From: a bacterium (Candidatus Howlettbacteria) CG_4_10_14_0_8_um_filter_40_9
GTDB lineage: Bacteria > Patescibacteriota > CPR2 > UBA1875 > GCA-2785325
Length of the DNA: 21,174 bases
Reading direction: 5' to 3'
Assembly (NCBI GenBank): GCA_002785325.1
Contig: PFMH01000063.1
Location: 5,491 to 26,664, forward strand
Positions 12,641 to 20,800 of the stretch are shown piece by piece; the stretch's first letter is position 1, and every line of letters starts with the position of its first letter. Under the pieces are notes generated by a model, which did no database searches, had not been told where the DNA came from, and saw only the letters and a program-made list of their open reading frames with translations. The position numbers were made by a program, and so were the translations under genes.

Positions 12641-14725
12641 ATGGCAAGTCTAGATTTCTTTTTCAAACCGAAGTCCATAGCCGTAATAGGCGCCTCAAGT
12701 GATAAGACAAAGCTTGGTCACATGGTACTTAATAATATCCAAAAATATCATTACAAAGGGAGGATCTATCCGATAAGCCTTCATGATAAAAAGATACTTG
12801 GGCTTAGCTGCCGCAAAAGCGTTTTGGATGTAGCGGGAGAAATAGATCTTGCAGCTATAGTTATCCCGGCAGCTCTAGTGCCTGATGTTATTGAGGAATG
12901 CGGGAAAAAGGGGGTGAAGGGAGTCATCATTATCTCTGCCGGTTTCAAAGAAACGGGCGCTATAGGCGGAGAGCTAGAAGAAAAAGTACAAAACATCGCA
13001 AAAAAATATGGGATGAGAGTTTTGGGTCCAAACTGTCTTGGATTGATCGACACCTCTTCTAAACTAAATGCTTCTTTTGCTGAAAGTATGCCGGAAAAAT
13101 GGTCTATAGCAGTCTTTAGCCAGAGCGGCGCTATGAGTACGGCGATACTGGACTGGGCAAATGCAAACGGCATAGGATTTTCAAAAATGGTAAGCTTGGG
13201 GAATAAGACCGATATAACGGAGTGTGATCTTCTAGAAGCGTGGCAGAAAGATGATTCTTCTAAAGTGATCCTGGGGTATCTTGAAGGGATCGAAGACGGA
13301 GACCGCTTCCTTTCTATCACAAGAAAGATCACAAAGGAAAAACCTCTGATTGTGATAAAGGCCGGTTCATCCGATGAAGGAACTAAAGCTATCTCTTCCC
13401 ATACTGGTTCTTTGGCCGGATATGACCAAGCGGCAGAAGCTGCCTTTGTCAAAGCGGGGATTATAAGGGCAAGAACTATCCAGGATTTATTCGACTACTG
13501 TAAAGCGTTTTCATTTCTCGATGTTCCCAAGGGCAATAAGGTTGCGATTATCACCAATGCTGGCGGACCCGGGGTGATGACAACGGACTTGGTTGACGGT
13601 AACGACTTTCTTGAAATGTCTGAGCTTTCGCAAAAAACCAAGAGGTTACTCAAAAAAACATTACCGTCTTCTGCAAATATTAAAAATCCTATCGACGTCA
13701 TCGGGGATGCTAAGGCTGATAGATTTAAAGATGCTCTCGAAGTTGCGGAAGGGGACCGAAACGTCGACATGGTAGTTGTTATCCTTACCCCTCAAGTTAT
13801 GACCGAGGTTGAAAAGACGGCTGAGCTTATTGCTAAGATCAAGAAAAAAACTAAAAAGCCGATAATTGCGAGTTTTATAGGGGGCGAAACGGTGGCAAAA
13901 GGCATCGCGTTTTTAGAGAAAGAAAAAGTTCCGGTATATGATTATCCAGAAAGAGCTATCAAATCTTTGGAAGCATTGGTGCTTTATTCGCAGTATCTAA
14001 AATCAAAAGATGAAGAAATAAGCGAGCTTCGAGTCGGTTTTGAAAAAGCAAAAAAGATTTTTAAGGAAACGAAAGGTCAACTTATAGAAGTCGATGTTTT
14101 GAAGGTTTTGAGCGCTTACGGCATCCCTGTCTCCGATTCTATTCTTGTGAATGACAAAGAAGCGGCGGTCAAAGCCGCAAGAAAGGTCGGTTTTCCTGCG
14201 GTCTTAAAGATTGCTTCTCCGGATATCTTACACAAGACTGATATTGGCGGAGTGAAGCTTGCTATTCAGAATGAGAAGGAGGTAAGGCAGGCTTACGGAC
14301 AAATAATGAAAAGTGTCAAGGCCCATATGCCAAAAGCAAGGATAAAAGGAGTGACGGTTTTTCACATGGTTCGTGAAGGACAAGAGGTAATAATCGGAGG
14401 AAAAAGAGACGATATTTTCGGGCCGATGGTTATGTTTGGTCTCGGAGGAGTTTATGTTGAGCTCTTAAAAGATGTTGTTTTTCAGCTTTGTCCTATAACG
14501 AAGAAGAAAGCTCTAAAGATGATATTGAGTATAAAAGCATCAAGTCTTCTTACGGGATATAGAGGTCAATGGGCATGTGATATAGACGCTATTGCTGATG
14601 CTATCGTAAGACTTTCTCAGCTTATGATCGATTTTCCGGAGATAAAAGAAGTGGATATAAATCCTCTCCGAGTGAATAAAAAAGGCCAAGGAGCACTGGC
14701 TTTGGATGCAAAGATAGTATTATAA
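12641..14725 (+). CDS. acd: Acetyl-CoA synthetase (ADP-forming), fused alpha and beta subunits
   Basis: It converts an acyl-CoA, ADP and phosphate to the free acid, CoA and ATP, the energy-conserving last step of peptide or sugar fermentation in many archaea and some bacteria. The 694 residues run: CoA-binding Rossmann domain (VIGASSDKTKLGHMV, 15-29), a second succinyl-CoA-synthetase-like domain with GPNCLG and FSQSGAM, phospho-acceptor H254 in ISSHTGSLAG, a linker near 450-480, then a C-terminal ATP-grasp domain with H531 in ILHKTDIGGVKL and a GLGGVYVELLKDVVF segment. Both phosphohistidine sites are present, so the enzyme looks complete. The acyl substrate (acetyl or branched/aryl) is not determined. 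The kor genes downstream would supply acyl-CoA. Confidence 0.94.
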   Translation: MASLDFFFKPKSIAVIGASSDKTKLGHMVLNNIQKYHYKGRIYPISLHDKKILGLSCRKSVLDVAGEIDLAAIVIPAALVPDVIEECGKKGVKGVIIISAGFKETGAIGGELEEKVQNIAKKYGMRVLGPNCLGLIDTSSKLNASFAESMPEKWSIAVFSQSGAMSTAILDWANANGIGFSKMVSLGNKTDITECDLLEAWQKDDSSKVILGYLEGIEDGDRFLSITRKITKEKPLIVIKAGSSDEGTKAISSHTGSLAGYDQAAEAAFVKAGIIRARTIQDLFDYCKAFSFLDVPKGNKVAIITNAGGPGVMTTDLVDGNDFLEMSELSQKTKRLLKKTLPSSANIKNPIDVIGDAKADRFKDALEVAEGDRNVDMVVVILTPQVMTEVEKTAELIAKIKKKTKKPIIASFIGGETVAKGIAFLEKEKVPVYDYPERAIKSLEALVLYSQYLKSKDEEISELRVGFEKAKKIFKETKGQLIEVDVLKVLSAYGIPVSDSILVNDKEAAVKAARKVGFPAVLKIASPDILHKTDIGGVKLAIQNEKEVRQAYGQIMKSVKAHMPKARIKGVTVFHMVREGQEVIIGGKRDDIFGPMVMFGLGGVYVELLKDVVFQLCPITKKKALKMILSIKASSLLTGYRGQWACDIDAIADAIVRLSQLMIDFPEIKEVDINPLRVNKKGQGALALDAKIVL

Positions 14726-14773
14726 AATCAAAATTCAAAAATAAAAAGTAAAAATTACAGTTCAAAATTTAAA
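14725..14773. repeat. 7-nt-period array downstream of acd
   Basis: Units AAATCAA, AATTCAA, AAATAAA, AAGTAAA, AATTACA, GTTCAAA and ATTTAAA start at the acd stop codon. The register is clear but the units are degenerate. Confidence 0.55.
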
Positions 14774-14777
14774 AGTT

Positions 14778-14806
14778 TTGTAAAAGCGGTAGTTTTAAGT
14801 TAAAAT
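14778..14806 (+). promoter_or_regulatory. Probable promoter of the kor operon
   Basis: TTGTAA (14778-14783), exactly 17 bases, and TAAAAT (14801-14806). This leaves a leader of about 80 bases before korA that consists almost entirely of a 7-nt array. Confidence 0.55.
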
Positions 14807-14825
14807 TATATTTAGATTTCAGAAA

Positions 14826-14885
14826 TTAGGATTTAGGATTTGAGATTTATTTAGAAATTAGAAATTCGATATTAGAAATTCAAAG
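14826..14885. repeat. 7-nt-period array forming the korA leader
   Basis: TTAGGAT twice and TTGAGAT (14826-14846), then TTAGAAA, TTAGAAA, TTCGATA, TTAGAAA and TTCAAAG (14851-14885). The last unit supplies part of the AAAGGA ribosome binding site. Confidence 0.75.
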
Positions 14886-14895
14886 GATGGAGGGT

Positions 14896-15951
14896 ATGGC
14901 CGTAAAAGTTAAAGCAAAAAAATATCTCTTGACAGGAAACGAGATCATAGTTCAGGCGGCTCTCGACGCTGGAGCGGAGATGTTTTGCGGTTATCCGATA
15001 ACCCCAACTACAGAGATCTTGACCGGCTGGGCTGAAAAAGCCGCAAAAGATAAAAACCTTTTATTTTTACAGACAGAAGATGAAACTTCGGCCGGTTTTA
15101 CCGTAATTGGCGGAGTTTTGGCAGGTAAGAAGGCTTGGACGGCGACTGCCGGTCCGGGTAATATCCTGATGCAAGACCCGATGAGTATGGCGGAAGCGAT
15201 GAGACTCCCTACTGTTTGTTATATAGGGCAAAGAGGAGGACCGTCGACCGGTACCGTCATCTATTCTCAACAGGAGGTGACTCTGACAAGATTTGGTGGA
15301 AATGGCGAAGGAATGAGAATAGTTTACAGCCCCTCAACTTTGCAGGAGCTTTATGATCTCACGATAAAGGCTTTTGAGGCAGCTTGGAAATATAGATTCC
15401 CAACATTTGTATTGGGTGACGGATATCTGGGGAAAACTTTGGGTGATGTTGATTTTCACAAAAAGCCAAAAAATTACGCATCGTATCCATTTGTTCAAAA
15501 TGGAGAGATAAATAACTTAAGAAATACTTTTAGTATAGAAGAAGAACTTTATGATAATCTGAAAGACCACTTCAAAGATTTTACCGAAATGTCAAAAGAT
15601 GTTTCCGAATGTGAAGAGTTTATGTTGAAAGATGCCCAGACTGTGGTATTTGCTCACGGTGTCGTCGGTTCAGCAACTAAGATGGCCGTTCGTGAACTTA
15701 GAGAAGAAGGGTATAGAGTAGGTCTTTTTAGACCGATAACTCTTAGCCCATTTCCCTCAAAAGAAACCATAAGAGCAGTGAAAAGGGCAAAAAGAATAGT
15801 TATAGCAGAGTCTTCTTATGGTCAATTTGGTAGAATAGTGAGAGAAGTTTTATATGGAGTTACTGACATACCGGTGCACAGATTGTATCGTCCAGCGGTG
15901 GGAATAATGCCGGAAGATATCGTGGAAAAGGTGAAAAATATCAGCAAATAA
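14896..15951 (+). CDS. korA: 2-oxoacid:ferredoxin oxidoreductase, alpha subunit
   Basis: This is the alpha subunit of a four-subunit enzyme that oxidatively decarboxylates a 2-oxoacid to an acyl-CoA, reducing ferredoxin. The 351 residues comprise a pyrimidine-binding POR domain (GYPITPTTEI, TEDETSAGFTVIGGVLAGKKAWTATAGPG, IGQRGGPSTG) and a C-terminal POR domain II (FAHGVVGSATKMAVRELREEGYRVGLFRPITLSPFP). This arrangement is typical of the KorA/VorB group rather than single-chain pyruvate:ferredoxin oxidoreductases. The substrate (pyruvate, 2-oxoglutarate or branched 2-oxoacids) cannot be decided by eye. ATG 14896 is preferred over ATG 14887 because AAAGGA sits eight bases before it. It heads the gene order A-B-C-D. 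Confidence 0.92.
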   Translation: MAVKVKAKKYLLTGNEIIVQAALDAGAEMFCGYPITPTTEILTGWAEKAAKDKNLLFLQTEDETSAGFTVIGGVLAGKKAWTATAGPGNILMQDPMSMAEAMRLPTVCYIGQRGGPSTGTVIYSQQEVTLTRFGGNGEGMRIVYSPSTLQELYDLTIKAFEAAWKYRFPTFVLGDGYLGKTLGDVDFHKKPKNYASYPFVQNGEINNLRNTFSIEEELYDNLKDHFKDFTEMSKDVSECEEFMLKDAQTVVFAHGVVGSATKMAVRELREEGYRVGLFRPITLSPFPSKETIRAVKRAKRIVIAESSYGQFGRIVREVLYGVTDIPVHRLYRPAVGIMPEDIVEKVKNISK

Positions 15952-15958
15952 AAAAATT

Positions 15959-15986
15959 CTAATTAAAAATTTCTAATGAAACCCCA
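15959..15986. repeat. 7-nt-period array between korA and korB
   Basis: Units CTAATTA, AAAATTT, CTAATGA and AACCCCA. The TAATGAAACCCCAATGATTG tail matches the array at 1925 closely. The rest of the 138-base gap (16025-16060) holds a CCCT...AGGG segment of weak symmetry and no gene. Confidence 0.65.
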
Positions 15987-16089
15987 ATGATTGAATTAAG
16001 AGAATTAAAAAGTATTTGTAAAATCCGCTTGCCCTTCCGTAACCAAAGGCGTAGCAGGGTAGATAAGTATATTTGTAATTAGTAAGAAT

Positions 16090-16812
16090 ATGAAAACATC
16101 GAATTTCCCAAAATGTTATAAAAAAGAAACCAAGCCGAACAAGTTTTGTCCCGGATGCGGTCATAGTTTGACGCTCAAAACTTTGGGTCAAGTAATTGAT
16201 GGATTTGAAATCTCGAAAAAAATGGTTTTCGGGATTGACATCGGATGCTCTCTTTTGGCATGGGACTTTTTCGATATAGATACAGTCCAGACCCATCATG
16301 GAAGAGTGGTCCCCGTGATAAAAGGAATCAAAATGGCGAGTCCAAAAACCGTGGCTATTGCCTACATGGGTGACGGCGGAGGTTATGCTATCGGTCTTCA
16401 GTCGCTCCTTCATTCTGCTAAAAGAAACGATCCGATAACGGTGATCCTTGTGAACAATACTTTATACGGGATGACAGGCGGCCAAAAGGCACCGACTACC
16501 ATGAAGGGAGAGGTTACTTCATCTACTCCAGGGGGCGTTTTTACGGATGATGAGCCATTTATGGGTCCGGAACTTATAAATCACATTACGAAAGGGAAAG
16601 CTTATACGGCTAGGGCGAGTGTGGGGAATCTGTTTGATCTGAAAAGGAAGATCCAAGAAGCTATCATGTATCAGATAAATGGGAAAGGTTTCGCTTTTGT
16701 GGAAGTTTTGTCGATGTGTCCGTTGAATTGGAAGACCGATGTTAAAAATACTATCGAATTTTTAGATAAGATGGAGAAAGTTTTCCCAGTAGGGGTTATT
16801 GGTAAAAGTTGA
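16090..16812 (+). CDS. korB: 2-oxoacid:ferredoxin oxidoreductase, beta (thiamine diphosphate) subunit
   Basis: It binds thiamine diphosphate and Mg and carries the reactive centre of the complex. The 240 residues begin with FCPGCGH (19-25), typical of KorB-type beta subunits. The thiamine motif runs from GDGGG (94-98) to VNN (121-123) followed by YGMTGGQ (126-132), where Asp and Asn hold the metal. The length is somewhat short but within the range for KorB, which is usually 250-300. Only a weak Shine-Dalgarno precedes the ATG. It is separated from korA by 138 bases of repeat-rich DNA, unusual for subunits needed in equal amounts. Confidence 0.93.
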   Translation: MKTSNFPKCYKKETKPNKFCPGCGHSLTLKTLGQVIDGFEISKKMVFGIDIGCSLLAWDFFDIDTVQTHHGRVVPVIKGIKMASPKTVAIAYMGDGGGYAIGLQSLLHSAKRNDPITVILVNNTLYGMTGGQKAPTTMKGEVTSSTPGGVFTDDEPFMGPELINHITKGKAYTARASVGNLFDLKRKIQEAIMYQINGKGFAFVEVLSMCPLNWKTDVKNTIEFLDKMEKVFPVGVIGKS

Positions 16813-16815
16813 TAG

Positions 16816-16871
16816 TTATTCGTTATTAGCTATTCGTAAAATTTGTAGATTTGTAAATTAGTAATTAGTAG
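16816..16871. repeat. 7-nt-period array filling the korB-korC gap
   Basis: Eight units starting three bases after the korB stop: TTATTCG, TTATTAG, CTATTCG, TAAAATT, TGTAGAT, TTGTAAA, TTAGTAA and TTAGTAG. The last ends three bases before the korC ATG and provides its only AGG-like ribosome site. Confidence 0.7.
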
Positions 16872-16874
16872 GAT

Positions 16875-17495
16875 ATGGATAAACCAACGCGTATAATTTT
16901 TTCAGGAGAGGGAGGGCAAGGCGTCCAAACTATTGCCGAGATTATGGCAAGGGCTGGACACTTGTCGGGACATCGGTCTACCTATTTGCCAAACTATGGG
17001 GTGGAACAGAGGGGTGGTGTTTCTATCGCTTTTGTACAGCTTTGCGGTTGTCCCGAGGAAGCGACTTCATGCAGCTGCAATATAGGGTTCCCAAAGTTCA
17101 AAAAAGCGGATGTTATGGTAGTTTTATGCGAGAGAGCAATAGAGAGAACCAGGAGATATGTCAAAAAAGAAGCGCTTTATATATATGACAACTCGCTGAT
17201 ATCAAATGCTCTTCTTGCTGGCATCAGCTGTCCGAAGATTGCCTTGCCGGCCACAGAGATTGCCAAGAAAAAATTAACCCCAAGGGTTTTTAACGTTGTT
17301 CTTTTGGGAGCGGTGATAGCTTATACCGGGGTGATAGATAAAAAATACATTATAAAAGCAATAGAAGAACAATTTGCGGAAAAGATAAAGAAAAATCCGG
17401 AGATCAAACATCTGAACAGAAGGGCTTTCGATATCGGATATGAAGTTATGTCAGATATTATAAGAAACGCGAAGAAAGAGAGGGTAAGTGTCTAG
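16875..17495 (+). CDS. korC: 2-oxoacid:ferredoxin oxidoreductase, gamma subunit
   Basis: This is the POR/KOR gamma domain, which helps bind CoA and completes the active enzyme. The 206 residues show the family marks SGEGGQGVQTI (10-20) and YGVEQRGGVS (41-50), and a C-terminal FNVVLLGAV segment. An unusual cysteine cluster, C57, C59, C66 and C68 (CGCPEEATSCSC), lies where related proteins have a short strand and turn without cysteines, as far as I recall; it could bind metal. The gene overlaps korD by eight bases, and both are followed by a terminator-like hairpin. Confidence 0.92.
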   Translation: MDKPTRIIFSGEGGQGVQTIAEIMARAGHLSGHRSTYLPNYGVEQRGGVSIAFVQLCGCPEEATSCSCNIGFPKFKKADVMVVLCERAIERTRRYVKKEALYIYDNSLISNALLAGISCPKIALPATEIAKKKLTPRVFNVVLLGAVIAYTGVIDKKYIIKAIEEQFAEKIKKNPEIKHLNRRAFDIGYEVMSDIIRNAKKERVSV

Positions 17496-17733
17496 TCGGG
17501 TTAATGAAAAAAAAGCGGGGACTATTACTTGGGCAAACTTTGCGGACTACTGCAAAGGGTGCGGTCTCTGTATCCAAAAATGTCCTAAAAAATGTCTGAA
17601 GTTCAGCAGTGAAACACTGGGATACTACGGCACACCGGCGGTAGATTGTGATATAGACGAATGTATCGGTTGCGGTATCTGCGAACTAAACTGCCCAGAC
17701 TCGGCGATAGAGGTAGAAAAGAAAAAGCAGTAA
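17488..17733 (+). CDS. korD: Ferredoxin-like delta subunit of the 2-oxoacid oxidoreductase (2x 4Fe-4S)
   Basis: It carries electrons from the thiamine centre to external ferredoxin. The 81 residues contain two 4Fe-4S motifs, C22-C25-C28-C32 (CKGCGLCIQKCP) and C59-C62-C65-C69 (CIGCGICELNCP), plus extra cysteines C36 and C54. The first codon is GTG at 17488, supported by GAGAGGG five bases upstream and the absence of any in-frame ATG; it lies inside the end of korC, so translation is coupled. Placing delta last (A-B-C-D) differs from the D-A-B-C order common in archaea. Confidence 0.9.
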   Translation: MSSRVNEKKAGTITWANFADYCKGCGLCIQKCPKKCLKFSSETLGYYGTPAVDCDIDECIGCGICELNCPDSAIEVEKKKQ

Positions 17734-17769
17734 CAACTGATCGTTATTTGTTCTAAAAGATAATTCTGA

Positions 17770-17805
17770 GGGCAAAAAACATATTTGTCTACTTTTTTGT
17801 TGCCC
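17770..17805 (+). terminator. Possible terminator of the kor operon
   Basis: GGGCAA (17770-17775) pairs with TTGCCC (17800-17805), and A-rich and T-rich inner bases extend the stem with a bulge. Only a short T-rich tail follows (TATTTTGTT), so strength is uncertain. Confidence 0.4.
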
Positions 17806-17830
17806 GCTATTTTGTTAAGATGGGTTAGTT

Positions 17831-20800
17831 ATGAAAGATATATTATCGGATTTAAATGAACAACAAAAGGTAGCCGTTGAGACTATCGAAGGGCCGGTTC
17901 TCATATTAGCGGGGGCGGGGAGCGGTAAGACAAAGGCGCTAACGCATCGAATCGCTTATCTCATTCGAGAAAAAAAGATAAGCCCGATGAATATCCTCGC
18001 CGTTACTTTTACCAATAAAGCGGCCAAAGAGATGGCTGGACGAGTAGCGAAGCTACTCTCCAGAAATCAGAAATCAGAAGTCGGAAGTCAGACCACGGGA
18101 TACGAATCGCAGAAGTCATCCAAATCAATGTCCGATGATCCCAAGACCCAATCCCTAAGACCTAAGACCTACGACCTACCTATGATGGGGACTTTTCACT
18201 CCATCTGTGTCAGGATTCTTCGAAAAGAGATAGAAGTTCTCGGTTACAAAAAAAGTTTCACGATTTACGACAGTTCTGACTCAATAGTCGTTATCAAAAA
18301 AGCGATGAAGGAGCTCGATATCGATCCCAAAAAATATTCTCCGAAAGCAATTCATAGCATCATCTCCTCGGCGAAAAACGAGTTGATGGGACCAAAAAAA
18401 TATGAATCTTACGCCAGCGGATATATTCAAGAGATCGCTTCGGAAGTATATTTCCGTTATCAGGAGATACTGAAAAAATCACAAGCTCTCGACTTTGACG
18501 ACCTTATCATGAAGTGTGTGGAGCTGTTTGAAAAACATCCGGACACCCTCGAGAATTATCAGAGATTATTTAAGTACATACATATTGACGAGTATCAGGA
18601 CACAAACCACGCGCAGTATCGGTGGGCGGAACTTTTGGCGGAAAAATACAAAAATATATTTGTTATCGGTGATGATTTCCAATGTTTGGTTCCAGACACG
18701 AAGATAGTTACATCCGATGGCGAGAAAAAAATAAAAGACGTGAAAAGGGGGGATATTATTCTTTCTGCTTCTGGTTACGGAGAGACGGGAAATTTCAAAG
18801 TTACAGGAAGTAAAAAGAAATATTACGATGGCGACATTCTACATATTCGTACTAAAGGAGGTAGTGAGATTGCCTGTACTCCTAACCACATACATTTCGC
18901 ATATTTAAATAACGAAGAATGTTATTATGTTTATCTTATGTTCAGTTCTGGTAAAGGGTATAGAGTCGGAACAGTCATGGGGACTAGATTTAACGGGAAA
19001 AAACACGATGTCGGATTAAGAGTTAGGGCAAATCAAGAAAGGGCTGATAGAATGTGGATCTTAAAAGTCTGCAAGGAAAAGAACGATGCTATATATTTTG
19101 AAAATTTATATTCATATAAATATGGGATACCGATGCTCGTGTTCAACAGTGAGTCATTTTCTATGAAATTGAATCAAAAATATATAGATGCTATTTATGA
19201 AGAAATAGATACAAAAAAAAGAGCAAGTTTGTTGATGAGAGAGCTTGGTATTGATTTTGAATATCCTCATTTTATTCCACAAGCGACTGTTAGGAATGGA
19301 ATAAAAAGGCTGAATATAAATGTAGTACTTTTTGGGGATAAAAGACAAAGCTCTTCTAGATCATGGTCTGCGAGCAGGCTCTCATTTAATACGACTGACT
19401 TCAATGAAATTCGCTTTTTTCAAGATCTTGGGTATGCTGTGAGGGAAGGGAAAAGCGGGACGTTTAGGACAGAAATTCATAATCTTGATTATGGCCATAT
19501 CGAAAAAACTCTTCAGAAGGCAAAGCAGTCTATAGATTTGGATAAAATCAATATCAATCGATACAGTTATTTAACAGATAAAAAATTTATGTTTTTGCCA
19601 GCAAGTCAGATTCACGCATCTATGTACCTACCGGTTTATAAGAATGGAGAAATCCATGATGACAAGGTAGTTAGCATAGAAAAAACTTCATATAAAGGTT
19701 TTGTATATGATCTCAACATTGATAAGGTTCATAATTACATCGCTTCCGATATAGTTGTTCATAACTGCATCTACTCATGGAGAGGCGCAAATTTCGAGAA
19801 TATTTTAAATTTCAATAAAGACTATAGTAACGCAAAAGTGATAAAACTTGAACAAAATTATAGATCAACAAAAACTATACTGGATGCCGCCAATAGTGTT
19901 ATCGAAAAGAATGAAAACAGGAGCAAAAAGACGCTTTGGACCGAAAAAGATTTTGGAAATAGAATAGATGTGTACGAAGCCCAAGACGAAAAAGACGAAG
20001 GGAGATATGTAGTGATGGAGGCGGAAGATCTGAAAGCGGGGGGGAAAAGTCTTAAGGATATCGCTGTTTTGTATCGCACCAATGCGCAGTCGAGACCGAT
20101 AGAAGAAATGTTTTTAAGGTATAACATCCCTTACAAGATCGTCGGAGGAGTGAGGTTTTACGAGCGGAAAGAAGTAAAAGACATGATCGCCTATCTGCGT
20201 CTCGTCGAGAGCGGAAATGACATGGTAGCGTTTGACAGAGCAGTCAATATGCCGGGGAGGGGGATCGGGGCAACCAGTCTTTCGAGATATCTGGAGTTTG
20301 CGAAAGAGAATAGTCTTGGAGTGCTGGAAGGAATAACCGATATCGATAAGGTAGAGGGGATAAGCTCGAAAGCCAGAGAGGGCTTGAAAGAATTCCAAAA
20401 GATTATAGCCGACATAAGAGAAAGAAAAGAAAATATTATCTTAAAAGATCTTTTAGAATATGCGATGAAGAGGAGCGGATATTTTGCATATCTCAAAAAT
20501 CTTACCGACCAAACGGCGGAGGGGATGGAGGGTGAGATCCGAAAAGCAAACCTCGAAGAGCTTCTTTCGGTGGCTTACGAATTTTCAAAAGGGAGGCAGG
20601 ACTACTCGCTTTCTGATTTCTTAGAAGAGATAGCGCTGGTATCGGATATCGACAACTATGCCGAAAACGAAGAAGCAGTAACGCTAATGACCCTCCATAG
20701 CGCCAAGGGTCTAGAATTTCCGGTCGTTTTTATGGTCGGGATGGAGGAAGGGATATTCCCGCATTCTCGGACATTCCTTGAGGTTTCTGAGATGGAGGAG

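Noticed and set aside
12781..13452. Long reading frame on the minus strand inside acd
   Set aside because: It is a shadow of a strongly conserved coding sequence and has no recognisable protein features or ribosome site.
14887..14895. First ATG of korA
   Set aside because: The purine-rich site would abut the codon with no spacing; ATG 14896 has AAAGGA eight bases upstream.
16810..16815. TGA read as an amino acid (alternative code as in Gracilibacteria)
   Set aside because: TGA ends korB at a normal length and ends apgM exactly where PfkB begins; reading on adds nothing sensible.
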